From Branchiostoma floridae (lineage: Eukaryota > Chordata > Leptocardii > Amphioxiformes > Branchiostomatidae): a DNA stretch of 64,000 nucleotides. The stretch spans positions 11,349,248 to 11,413,247 of the forward strand of contig NC_049995.1 of the NCBI RefSeq assembly GCF_000003815.2, in the 5' to 3' direction. The position numbers were made by a program, and so were the translations under genes. The notes beneath the pieces are model-generated. The model did no database searches. It was not told the DNA's origin and saw nothing but the letters and a program-made list of their open reading frames with translations. Of this stretch, positions 33,046-43,760 are shown piece after piece (position 1 is the stretch's first letter; every line of letters starts with the position of its first letter).

Positions 33046-35194
33046 TTTAGATTTAGACACCATTTAACGGTCCAAAAATTGTGATCTATGTTGTTCCAGA
33101 TCTTTTTGAACATTTATGGCATAAAATGTGCATTATACTCCAATACCTGGTATGTTTTGCCACATAAATTTGCATCTAACTTGCTTCAAATCTTTTTATA
33201 GCATTTATGGACTGAAGAAAGTGCATTTACTCCATCTTGAGGTGATGTTTTTACTGCATTAACTTGCCTCTGATCGATAATCAACCACCTAAAGCCCTTA
33301 TATAGCCCCAGAGGTAGACAGAGTACATGGGCAGTAAAAATGCAAGGTCATTCGTCCATCCATCCACCAAAACTGAAAATCAATTCTCAACACTTACATG
33401 ATAAGGCAACAATGGAAGACATCATATAAGATCCCAGCAAATGATGAATACCCATGTTTAACATTTATCAAGATTTCACTGGCAAGATTATTTCCCATTT
33501 ATGTCATGCCCATGAATGACTTGGTAGTTTACGATTTTCTTCATTGATACTGTAAATGGTAAAACTTTCTCATGGAGTGATTTATTGTTTTTCGTTTTTG
33601 TGGTACCCTCTTCAGATTCATTGCAAACTTAAAAAACAAACATGTATTTTCTCTATTCTGCACACCTACCCTATTGTTGCAACCACCAATTGCAACTAAA
33701 AATCAACGTGAACACTTTTGTGTTCCCTACCTCAAAATCAAATCCTTGTAAAGTTAAAGGCATTTAGTATAGTGCCGTGTACATGTATGTGCCCAGAATG
33801 ATATATTGTGATCTTTTCTTTTGAATCAAAGAAAATCCAAGATGACTCTGAGAGCCAAGAAGCCATATAAGAATGGCCTTAGTTATTCACACTACTTTGG
33901 TGTTGTCGAAATGACAATTCCTTTCATTTGGAATCTTGTGGCGTGCAAAAATCCAATCGCCACTTTCCCGACAGACGCGAGAAGCACATTTAGCCAAGCG
34001 AGCAACCCATCAATGCCAGGCACGATTATCCAGCGTTGTAAGTAACCCGAGAAAATAACTGCCATTCCAGACCACTTAGAAGGTGAGTGCGTACGTCTCT
34101 GCAATGCGTTAACCTGCCACTTTTCCGAGCCCCAGCGTCTTAATGTGAAAAACGAGCGCCTTGAAATTTACTGCGGTGTGCAACCATGGATTTGATCCTC
34201 ACAGGAGAAAAGCCTTTTAAAGCCATACCATCTTAATTTTGGCTATTGGGTTTTGAAAAACACAATGCTCAAAACTGGAAGATCATAATTTAAAAGAAAA
34301 AAGTTGAGGGCATAATTTGCACCTTTGTACACAGTTTCAAACAGTGAATTAAGTCAAATTTAAGTTTCTCACCCAATATATGTTGTCAACATATCCTCTT
34401 TTCAAAAGTGAAATCTAAGTGGTCAAGAAAGTTGGACAAATAGGTCTCTACCATAGAGTCAGACTCTGTTCAGTAACTGCCTCTGTTATGAAACAAGTTT
34501 GACTCTACTTTGTTCTTGTTATTTTCTTGGACCTGTAAGCCTCAAAACATGTGACCACCATGTGGTATAATCTGCTCATTTTCAAATCGGTCAAACATCC
34601 GTTCCACTGATTTTTTTCAGGTTCGGTTTTCTGAACCAGTTCAAAAAGAAAAAACAATCTTGTTCTGTTTCAATCAAGTCAACTCATCAACCTAACTCAC
34701 TGAAGCTGATTTTAGTAATTGGTCTATGAGCGATAGGAGAGAAGGCATGAACCTGTTATGTTCCTAAGAATTGGACCCGGTCACTCTTACTCTTCTCAAA
34801 AAGCATGTTGGGTTGTAAATGTGCAAGGAATTGACACCTGATATTCTCCAATACACAGGACTGAAGGCATAACCTCCCATTTTCCTGCCAGACTTTTAGT
34901 CCACTTAGTCACATGAAGTGAAAATGACATACTAATTACTGTAATGGTGAGCGATTGCACTCTGTGCTCGTACAAGGTGACACCTTGAGTAATAGCACGA
35001 ACATACATGTAGGGCCATAAAAAAATATAAGGGCGAACTATTATAAAGTGGGAGTGTGTTTATAAATTCATCCAAACACATAGTGCTATTCTATTCAATT
35101 TTAGGTGGAAGATAGTGCGCTATAACTGTATATGATAGTTGTCAAGCTGCCCCAATTACAAACGCAACATAAAACTAGCGTTCGGCGACCTCAT
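33046..35194. other. Intron with a GC-richer island
   Basis: Mostly AT-rich. About 33890-34190 is distinctly richer in GC and CpG (for example CCCGACAGACGCGAGAAGC) without a convincing exon on either strand; it is a candidate regulatory or conserved non-coding segment. Nothing else is recognised. Confidence 0.4.
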
Positions 35195-35760
35195 ACCTCC
35201 ATGAAAATTTAGAGCTTTTGTAAATTTCATGCAAATGACTACCATTTACATAATTTATGTATGGCGGTGTTCATTATTGACTATCGTACACATGTCACAA
35301 TTATGAAATTCCCAATATTAGTCATTATGTGGATTTGCTATTTCTGTATATATTATGCAAATCAGTTCCTCATTTGCATATTTGGTATCTGCTTATCTCT
35401 CACCTATCATAAATTACATGTGTTACATTTACTTAAGTTCAGCTATTGAAAACAATGGAATTGTACAATTTCCTCGTTAATTATGCAAATTAAGTCCTCA
35501 TTTGCATAAAATATATATCATTATTAACATCTTTGCCTAAGCTACCTGCATGCCAAAAATGATGGCAATCCATCATTCCTTTCTATAGTTATCCTCTTTG
35601 GAGTTTCTTGACAAAAACACCCCTGCAGTTCCACAATTAAATGTTAGGGGGCTGAAACTTGCCCCACTTTGCCATGACGTTGAAAGCTATCTATCACCCA
35701 AATATCAAAAACATATCATGTCCGGTACAAGAGATACATAAACAAGAAAGCTTTTAAAAA
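35195..35760 (+). mobile_element. CCTCCATGA-family repeat, copy A
   Basis: Starts near ACCTCCATGAAA. It contains TATGCAAATTAAGTCCTCAT, TTGCATAAAATA, then GCATGCCAAAAATGATGGCA and GACAAAAACACCCCTGC, followed by TTAGGGGGCTGAAACTTGCC. The same ordered blocks occur in copy B (38938-39466), same orientation. It is partial at the right end. Confidence 0.7.
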
Positions 35761-35859
35761 AAGCTGGCCGGGGCGCATTTGGAAGGACTACCTCAAAATT
35801 TCATGTTGTGTTCCAGTAAAATGTGCATCATTATTAAACTAGAAGTTTATATCTAAAAT

Positions 35860-37134
35860 CTATGGGAAGTTGGCTGGAAACCTTTGTTCACTGGTATAAT
35901 TGGATTTTCCGGCGTACTTTTGTGGGCGGAATTGTATCCCTTGTGTGCGCTGTGTGCCGGATATAAAAATCGTAAAAGAAACTCCGGTGCGAGACCACAG
36001 CCAAAGGCGGGAAGAGGTCCCGGATGTGCATTGTCGTTCTTTCTTCTGCTCACAGGTCTCATTTGCTTTCTTTGCTTTGTATGATGTTCTTTGTTCTGCA
36101 AGACTCTCTGTCTTCTGTTGATAGGTTTGTTTTTCTTGTTTGTCCTTGCATATTGCGCTTTGGATTGCAAGACCTTGCACTTTTTTATCATTTAAATTTG
36201 ATGCTGCATTTGGTGACATTACTAATTGATTCAAGAGGCCTTCATTCCTGTTCTCTGGCATAGCACTTGGATGTTTGCTTGTGGTGCATGGCACAATGTT
36301 TTTCCCAGTACTTTGGTTACAATGTGGTGCAAATGGAAATGCTGTGTTTGGTTGTTGTAGGTTCTCTTTCGTAGATACAAACTCTGGTTTAACCAAGGTG
36401 TATGTGTGTTGTTGTTGAACTTGAAAGCAGTTTTCTGACTCAATCATAGAAGAAACATTGCTAGTCAGATTGATAATGTGTATACCAGTAGGTTCAACTG
36501 ATAAGAAAACATTTTCTGCTTGTACTGGGACAACCTCAAAATTGCATGTTGTGTTCCAGTTAAGTTGTTGCAAGAATGAAACTAGATTGCTGTTTGAACT
36601 GTGCATGCTTAAAGTAGAAGTGCCATGGCTATCTGGCAATGCTGTTATGGGACTTCTGGCATGTGAGTCATAAACAAAATACTTGTTATCAGCGTGCAAC
36701 AATGCTACTGTTGAACCAGTTATTCCATGTGCTGTTATGAAAAGACAAGTGTTGGATTCAGCAAATGCTGCTTCTAGGGCTTTCTTTAAGGTGTAATAAG
36801 GATAGACTGCTTCTGTGGCAAATATGTCTCCAGTGTAAGACTCTTTTATTGATACACGTACAGTATTGTTGTAAAGTTGCAAATAGTCTGGAATATCATC
36901 AACGGAGAGGAACTCCACACCAGATCTTAGTGATGGTTTTATGTAGGTGTATAGTGCATCTCCTTGAAAAAGTACACCATCAAGGTCTGTACTTGTCCAG
37001 GTAATTGCTTGTCTGCAAGTACTGTGGTTAACAACTGCCATTAAAGCATTTGCAGTGCATTGTTTGCCTCTATTATCTCCACTGAAAATGATGTCACCTT
37101 GGTGGTATTTTCCCGATAAAATAGATTCACACAT
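35860..37134 (-). CDS. Transposon OTU/C76-like cysteine protease ORF
   Basis: This 424-codon ORF begins MCESILSGKYHQGDIIF and then has GKQCTANALMAV with Cys26, TDLDGVLFQGDALY, and KYFVYDSHARSP with Asp156-x-His158. A Cys in a GxQCxxNAL box plus an Asp-x-His pair is the layout of OTU-like and C76-type (herpesvirus tegument) papain-fold proteases. I know the HQGD...QCxxN...LDxVLxxGDxLY...DSH pattern from ORFs of Helitron-like (Helentron) and other eukaryotic transposons. Residues about 310-370 are basic (KDKQEKQTYQQKTESLAEQR), as in the Helitron N-terminal repeat region. No Rep or helicase motif follows, and the last 55 residues look out of frame, so the element is truncated. An in-frame TGA sits just before the ATG. 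A 42-bp minisatellite starts about 30 bp upstream of the ORF. It is probably a dead fragment rather than a host gene. Confidence 0.7.
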   Translation of the reverse strand: MCESILSGKYHQGDIIFSGDNRGKQCTANALMAVVNHSTCRQAITWTSTDLDGVLFQGDALYTYIKPSLRSGVEFLSVDDIPDYLQLYNNTVRVSIKESYTGDIFATEAVYPYYTLKKALEAAFAESNTCLFITAHGITGSTVALLHADNKYFVYDSHARSPITALPDSHGTSTLSMHSSNSNLVSFLQQLNWNTTCNFEVVPVQAENVFLSVEPTGIHIINLTSNVSSMIESENCFQVQQQHTYTLVKPEFVSTKENLQQPNTAFPFAPHCNQSTGKNIVPCTTSKHPSAMPENRNEGLLNQLVMSPNAASNLNDKKVQGLAIQSAICKDKQEKQTYQQKTESLAEQRTSYKAKKANETCEQKKERQCTSGTSSRLWLWSRTGVSFTIFISGTQRTQGIQFRPQKYAGKSNYTSEQRFPANFP

Positions 37135-37164
37135 TGTTCACAATATATGTGTTCTTTGCTTGAC

Positions 37165-37482
37165 TTTATTTGCACAATGCACAGTGCTCAGTGGCACGAT
37201 TGAGTCTGGTGTGTGCAAAATGCACAGTGCTCAATGGCACGATTGGTCTGGTGTGTGCAAAATGCACAGTGCTCAATGGCACGATTGGTCTGGTGTGTGC
37301 AAAATGCACAGTGCTCAATGGCACGATAGGTCTGGTGTGTGCAAAATGCACAGTGCTCAATGGCACGATAGGTCTGGTGTGTGCAAAATGCACAGTGCTC
37401 AGTGGCACAATTGGTCTGGTGTGTGCAAAATGCAGTGCTCAGTGGCACGATTGAGTCTGGTATGTGCAAAATGCACAGTGAT
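37165..37482. repeat. 42-bp minisatellite
   Basis: About seven units containing GTGTGCAAAATGCACAGTGC and TCAATGGCACGATTGGTCTG. The period is 42 bp, with 45-bp variants that insert GAG. Both lengths are multiples of three, so several frames stay open on both strands (repeats such as KMHSAQWHDWSGVC), but there is no evidence that it is translated. It starts about 30 bp upstream of the protease-like ORF. Confidence 0.95.
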
Positions 37483-37849
37483 CAATGATCTGTTAATAGG
37501 TCTCAAGGTCTAATTTGGTTGGATCAAGGACTCTCTTTCAAACCTCTTTGGTTGGATGCAAAATGTAATGCGTAGATTTCAGCAGAAGAAGTATAAATGT
37601 GTACTGTGTAAAATCTTATTGAGTACAGACTTTTGCTAGCTGTAAGTTTCTGTATATTACTGTGTCACTTGTATATATAGCAGAGAACAGTCTAAGGCGT
37701 CACTGAAACAGAAAGAAAATATTGTCTTGATCACATAACATCTTACTAGTACCAACAAAAAGCAAAAATCTACAAAAGTTCAGGTGTGACATCTTGCCAA
37801 CTGCTTTGCTGATTGTTTAACAGTTAGCTACAATCCGTTGTTTTCTACT
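37483..37849. other. Non-coding, nothing recognised
   Basis: Spacer between the minisatellite and the next tandem array. Confidence 0.35.
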
Positions 37850-38370
37850 ATTCTTTGGAAATGTATGTTTTAATGTATTAGAATCCGATCCATCTTTTCA
37901 ACTTGTACGATATTTTTACAATCAAAAATGCCCTGCATAATGCCTCGCATCGGCTCAAGCACAGTGCACCATTAAACTATCTAAATTCTCGTCAATCCCC
38001 ACACACTGGTTTTACTAAAAAAACTATATACCGTTCCTTGGAAATATGTTTCAATGTGTCCGAATTCATGATCACTATCTTTTCAAATTGTACGTTACTC
38101 TTACGATCGAAAATGTCCTGCAGGACCTCCTGCAGCTGCATATATAGACGCACGCCCCCCTCCCACCCGCACGTAAACTGTTCCAATCGTTGCACAATAA
38201 ACTTGACTGTATACCCTCCACAAAATCTTTCGTCAAATGTCGTGCTCATTTTACTCACATGACACTACGCCTTAGAATGTAATGTTATATTTTAATACAT
38301 CCGAATTCCAGAAAGATAACTTTACAAACTGTACCAATTTCTGTACGATAAAAATCTCACCTCCTCCGCA
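37850..38370 (+). repeat. Degenerate tandem array, 180-240 bp unit
   Basis: AATGTNTTNNAATCCGAATTCA-like landmarks recur near 37880, 38060 and 38300. Each is followed by TTTTCAAATTGTACGTTACT-type and ACGATCGAAAATGTCCTGC-type sequence. The third unit is cut by the hairpin element at 38388. Confidence 0.65.
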
Positions 38371-38387
38371 CCGTCAACGCCCGTGAG

Positions 38388-38600
38388 GGTATTTACCGGA
38401 ATAACCCGAAATGACCCGGAATAACCCGGAATAACCGTAATATTTCTTGTTCCCATGGCCATATATACATTATTTTATGCCAAAATATTGCATTCTGCGA
38501 TCTTAACTTATCAAAGCACACTGTATTTCGGTAGCTTTCATCCTTTATTAAGGTTATTCCGGGTTATTCCGGGTTATTCCGGGTTATTCCGCTAAATACC
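38388..38600. mobile_element. Hairpin element with CCGGAATAAC arms
   Basis: Left arm 38388-38437 (GGTATTTACCGGAATAACCC, then repeated CCGGAATAAC) and right arm 38551-38600 (its inverse, ending CCGCTAAATACC) pair over about 50 bp with a 113-bp loop. The direct repeat CCGTCAACGC lies just outside at 38371-38380 and 38606-38615, possibly a target-site duplication. Confidence 0.75.
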
Positions 38601-38778
38601 CGGACCCGTCAACGCTATCGCAAAATGAACCGTGCGATTTAACGACAACTCCTCAAATGTTACATGACCAGTGTTTTACTGCAAATCAAGAAACATTTTC
38701 CTTTCCTAGACTTTGCTAATGAGCGCTGCAATGTTTTCTGTACGAGTAGAGGTCATGGATAAACAGTATTCTTACAAC

Positions 38779-38894
38779 GTTTATTTGAAGGGCTAAGAAG
38801 GGCTGAGAATTGTCGTAAAAACGCACGGTACATTGCGTTTATTTGAAGGGCTGAGAAGGGCTGAGAATTGTCGTAAAAACGCACGGTACATTTT
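38779..38894 (+). repeat. 58-bp tandem duplication
   Basis: Two nearly identical units: GTTTATTTGAAGGGCTAAGA, AGGGCTGAGAATTGTCGTAA, AAACGCACGGTACATT. Only one substitution is seen within the main block, suggesting a recent event. Confidence 0.9.
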
Positions 38895-38937
38895 GCGACC
38901 ATAGCAGACCCATCCAAGGACGAACCATTAAACCGGG

Positions 38938-39466
38938 GACAAAGCCGGGCGCCTGCGGCGCCCCGGCAAAAATCTGCTATGATAGAATAAGCTCATTAAT
39001 TATGCAAATGTAATCTAATTTTGCATAATTTGTAGTTTATCTTGTATAACATTGTCTAAGGTACATACATACCAAAAATCATGAAAATCCATTGTTTCCT
39101 TCTTGAGTTATCCACTTCAGAAGTTTCTGACAAAAATGCCCCTGCTATCCCAAAACCAGACGCTAGGGGGCCCAAACTTATGTCACTTATTCCTGAGCAC
39201 AAGAGCTATCTAACACCCAAAAATTGGGACCATATGTTGTTCAGAACACGAGATAGCAAAACCGGAAGTGGCGCTTCAGTACCAAGGAAAGTCGCTAGGG
39301 GGCCCAAAATCTAATCACTTCTAGCTTTTGTCACATCCTACCAACACACCAAATATGAAACTAATCCATCAAACCGTTCTTGAGTTATCTTGTTGACAGA
39401 CAGACAGACAGACACACACACAAACGCAGGGTAAAATATAACCTCCATGACATTTCATGGAGGTAA
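38938..39466 (+). mobile_element. CCTCCATGA-family repeat, copy B
   Basis: Begins at a GC-rich hairpin (GCCGGGCGCCTGCGGCGCCC, then CGGC). It carries the blocks shared with copy A and a (GACA)n(CA)n stretch. It ends in the terminal palindrome ACCTCCATGA-CATT-TCATGGAGGT at 39441-39464. Terminal hairpins of this kind occur in Helitron-like and other non-autonomous elements; the class is not decided. Confidence 0.7.
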
Positions 39467-41421
39467 ATATTGTAGAGACAAACCCTAGCGTAAATTTTTC
39501 GTGCCAGACTGAACTGCTACAGGCTATTCTCCACCACTCTCTACAGAATGCAGGTAAATGTACATGTGTATCATCTTCCTTACAGATAGGGAGCTAACTG
39601 CTTTTGTTTTATTGCTACAATCAGCTGCCTGTTTGGGCATAAATGGTCTATCTTCTGAATGGACTAAACATGGAAGACCTAAGGCACATAATATATTATA
39701 CATGTAGTTAGAAATATTCCCTGCCACATTTATATCAAAGTTTTGTGTGATATATTCTTTCTTGCAGATATATGTGGCACCAAGAGTCTTCATGAATATT
39801 ACTGAATATGAGTGATCTGATTGGAGCCCTTTAATATGTCAATTGTGAAAACCTTCATAATTTCAACATATCAAAAAACCAAAATCAAATGAAAAGAATC
39901 TACAACTTCTCAGCCACTTCCACTGTTCACAGAAGAGGGCCCATTACCATACCCTGAGGCACACTGCTTCAGACATTTGCTGAAATGCCTGATAGGCTTG
40001 CGTTATCGACAGTTTGGCTTGAGCCACAAATTAAAAGCTGAGTCAGATCTGATCACAACTTGGAATTGATTCCTGAAATCAAACGTTAGTCTCCTCAAAA
40101 ATCTGACAAGCGATGAATTATTCAAGCCTTGCCTGGGTATGTAATCATTAGACCCTCTTTGAACATGACCCAAACAATCAAGGAGCAAATTCCCTGGGTA
40201 ATGTAGCTTTGCATCACTCCTGGCAAACTCCTATAACTAATCTACAAGAGACATTAAGTCCCCACAAGGAAGTATATAAAGGCATGTGTCGGCCTTGAAA
40301 TAGTCACCTTCAACCTTCAATTTACAAAAAAGAAATCTCAGATTAGGGCAAAACAAGGTCCAATTTTCCAACATTAAATAGATACGTAAACTGTGAATGG
40401 CTATAGCATAAATATGCTGCCATCATCTCAGTATATTTTTGAACCTACAAATTTAAACGCCCCCCTCCCGACATTTGTTCTAAATTCACTCAATATGGCT
40501 CCCTACATCAATCAACAAAACTGTGACCCTGTAACTACCAAAGCCTCATTATCCCATTTTCTTAAATTCGTGCATACATCCTGTAAAAATGACTCCCAAT
40601 TTAGCAGAAAATCGGTCCAGCCCTAATGACACCTAAGATAAGATAAGGTTTCTTTATCAGTCACTACTGGTACCGTTTTGCTTTGTCAATAATGATAGAA
40701 CATATTACCAGTAACCATTACCCTATCTTTGCCAAGGAATCGGTACTGAACTGTCTGGGTGCTGGTTGTTCTAATGGTGACCACTGTCATGAGAAACGAT
40801 CAGAATCCTCAACAATCTATATTCTGTTTAAGGGAGGTCATTCTGTGACGTCATTCATGTAGAAGCAGTGGAAAAGGGATCGCTCAATCCTTACACAGAC
40901 CGGCGCTGTTCAGTCGAAATTTTGGTTAAGCGCCAGTTTTCCTTTGTGTTGGAAATTGCAGTTAAATTAGAATGAATTCTACCTAGACAGTAAGTACACA
41001 GATCAAGCTAAGGTCACTTACAAGCTTTGTGCCAGGTCAAAAATAGCAAGGACACAGACACAGAACAACATTTTAGATTCCTTTTATTTACCTACAGTTG
41101 ACAGCGCTGTTTAGTCTAAATGGTGCATTTCTGGTAACTTTCGACAATCTCAAACTGTAAGTTGAAACAGTTTGCAATGTTATCCTGGGAAGGTCAAAGT
41201 CGTTTGGTGTGAAGGTCAGGAGAGTAAATGAAGGTGAAAAAGAAATGATGAGGATACGTAGCAGCCGTGGGGAATCGATTTCACCTGACTGTTTGATTAC
41301 AAAAAACCTTCTTGACATAACAGAACAACTTCAATAGATGTTTCCTTCAGATTGATAGAATCTAACATAGACTCTTCAAAGAAAAAGAAAATAATTTAGG
41401 TTTCTAGTTTTCTATCAAATA
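39467..41421. other. Intron, one CRE octamer
   Basis: AT-rich. A palindromic TGACGTCA lies at 40846-40853. No exon or repeat was otherwise supported. Confidence 0.4.
40846..40853. promoter_or_regulatory. CRE-like octamer
   Basis: TGACGTCA, the full CREB palindrome. One of three in the 37 kb RIM intron. Confidence 0.35.
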
Positions 41422-41643
41422 CTATAAATACAGAAATGTTCGTAGTGGTTTTACATGTACATGGTGTATGTTCACGGTTCTGCAATGGCCAATTCACCAC
41501 GAACTTAAAACCACCGCAGACATTTTTCCATTATAATTTTAGACTACAGTCTATAGTGCTACCGTGAGCTTAAAACCACCGCGAACACTCCATTTTCCCG
41601 CTACCGCGAAAGTAAATCCCCAAGAACGTAAATGCATTTACAG
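41422..41643. mobile_element. CTGTAAATGC palindromic MITE, copy 2
   Basis: 222 bp, opposite orientation to copy 1. The right end GCATTTACAG is flanked by TA, and the left end CTATAAATACAG is decayed. It shares CACGAACTTAAAACCACCGC and CGCGAAAGTAAATCCCC. Confidence 0.8.
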
Positions 41644-42310
41644 TAACCCAATTTCATTTTGAGAATACAATGTAGGTGCACTGGTGTACCCAACCTAAAA
41701 TGTACACAGCATTAAAATCTAAATAAAGTAGAATGTCTGTGAAACCCCAAACAAATAGTATTCTGCACTCCTGCACCTTCAGTTAAGAAAAAAGTGCACA
41801 GCTCCTATTATAGACGTATAAAGGTGCACTTGTACCCTGTATTTCAAACCCCAATGTCTCTTGAAAGCCAACTGGAAAGATTTGCTCATCATCATCATTC
41901 TAGTTTTATTCTAAGTCGATATACAAGTGTTCTTCTGGCTAAGAATTAACTCAGAATGTCTAACATGCTACAAGCACAACCCGTAGGGGTAGACCATTAC
42001 GGAAATGACTGCATCATTGGGATTATCTTGTCTTGTTTTTGATCAATGCTGCAAGAAAAATTGCCTCACTCCCAGCACCCACAAGGTATACTAACTAAAC
42101 ATGATACAAATCATTGTATCCAGTCCTTAGGGCTTCAAACATTTCTAGGGACTACAAGATGAATTCTTGTCAAAAAGTCAGTGCAACGAGCACTCGAAAA
42201 AGCTTTATGCCATCACCTGAAGCCTTACGATCCCAGTTCAATCTGAACTATTACCTCATAAAATCTGTAAATCATGTAGACGCCAACCCCATCTGCCCTA
42301 CCTTCTGTAA
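41644..42310. other. Non-coding, nothing recognised
   Basis: AT-rich intron sequence between two MITEs. Confidence 0.35.
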
Positions 42311-42537
42311 CATTAGTTCACCTTTATCTACGGGGTGACCTTTATCCATTGTTTGCTTTTAAACATGGTATTTTAGGGATGTCAAGTTGTCAGACTGTGG
42401 TTTCAATTTGTAATATTTTCAAATTTCAAATTTTGACGGTTTGAAACCGTTGTACGTTGACCTGATCCCTAAATACTAGTGTCTTTAAAACCAACAGATA
42501 TAGGTTACCTCACAGCTAAAGGTGCACTAGCGTTAAT
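42311..42537. mobile_element. TAGTTCACC-family MITE, copy 2
   Basis: Ends TTAGTTCACCTTTATCTACG and GCTAAAGGTGCACTAGCGTT are inverted. Inner arms pair GGGATGTCAAGTTGTCAGAC and CGTTGACCTGATCCC imperfectly. It resembles the copy at 19.4 kb. Confidence 0.75.
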
Positions 42538-42639
42538 GCTCTACTTGTAGAACAAACTTCTGAAACCCTTCATCACCTATCATAAGGCGACTCCACTGAT
42601 CTTAATCCATTAAAAAAAGAATGCGTCATTCATGCTCAT

Positions 42640-42840
42640 TTTCCCCACTATCCCATGACTACACGGTCCACGACTGAAGCGACCGTACGGGTAAACCCCT
42701 GCCGCAATCCGACAGGAATTCCCGCCAACAGGTCTGAGCCACGTTCATTAATCATCGCCCAACAATCCGTATCGTCCCGTCTCCATGAGGAATTCCATTA
42801 ACGTTGCTCCGCCAAGCGTACGAAAAGCGCCAGTCGTAAA
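42640..42840. other. GC/CpG-rich non-coding island
   Basis: Sequence such as CGACCGTACGGGTAAACCCC, TGCCGCAATCCGACAGG and TATCGTCCCGTCTCC stands out from the AT-rich flanks. Frames are short on both strands. Two TTAAT/ATTAAT homeodomain-type cores occur. It is a candidate enhancer or remnant; inference only. Confidence 0.35.
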
Positions 42841-43760
42841 GTTGCCTTCACCTAAAGAAAATCTCTCGCATTACACCTTGTGTCAAACAACACCCGTCAT
42901 TCTTGCTGTACCAGACCAATTTCGAAACCATCCATAATATCAGGGAAATGGTAAAATCTAATTAAAATCTGTTCAAGTAGAGAAGTTATACATTCTTTCT
43001 GGTATGTATAGAAAGCAGCAGGTTTCTACAGAAAATCTTTCACATTCCACACTCTTTCAAAATAAATTTGCCAGTAATCATTCCTAGCTACATTATATAT
43101 TAGACCATTTTTTAAAGCGTTGTTTATGTCAGGTATATGCATATGGTAGAATCTGGATCTGCCTATGCAGTACTGGCCGCACTTTCTTAATAGTACGTAG
43201 AACTCTAAAAGTAGCTGTTGTAAAGTTCCTTTCATCTAAAGAAAAACATTCAAATTTGTTATTCTGACAATTGCCAATAATCATTATTAGCTGCCCCAGA
43301 CTATTTTCAAAACCATCGTTAATGTCAGGTATATGGTAGAATCTACATTCAAATGCAGTAATGGCAGCACTTTTTACTAGTACAACTGTATGTACTAGTA
43401 AAGCAGGGGTTGCAAAGTTTCCTTCATCTAAAGAAAAACTTTTTTTTTAAATTTACCATCCCTGAAACAGCAGTAATCACTCAAGCTGCACAAGACCATT
43501 TTCAAACACATCTGATTCAATACAGTCAGGCATATGGTAAAATCTAGATCCATCCAAGCAGCAAAAGCTTCACCTTCTTTCGCCTAAAGAAGAATCCTTG
43601 AAGTTCACATTCTTTGTTCTTTACCCTCACTGGACCAGACCAGACCACTTTGAAACAATCGATAACGTCAGGCATATGGTAAAATGTAGCCGTGAAGGCT
43701 GCACTTTCTCACTTCTGCATATAGAGAGCAACCGTCACTTTGATAACATCAGGTATATAC
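42830..43760 (+). repeat. Degenerate tandem array, about 190-bp unit
   Basis: AAAGTTNCCTTCATCTAAAGA, ...CAGACTATTTTCAAAACCAT and GTCAGGTATATGGTAGAATCTA recur about five times with spacing around 160-200 bp. All copies are well diverged. Confidence 0.7.

Noticed and set aside
33892-34104. Minus-strand frame in the GC-richer patch as an exon
   Set aside because: No convincing splice sites or domain; the composition alone is not enough.
36000-37134. Integrated herpesvirus gene
   Set aside because: Only the protease-type active-site layout is shared; the basic tail and repeat context fit a transposon better.
37055-37513. Long plus- and minus-strand frames with CAKCTVLNGTIGLV- or HCAFCTHQT-type repeats
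   Set aside because: They are by-products of a minisatellite whose 42- and 45-bp units are multiples of three; several frames are open on both strands at once.
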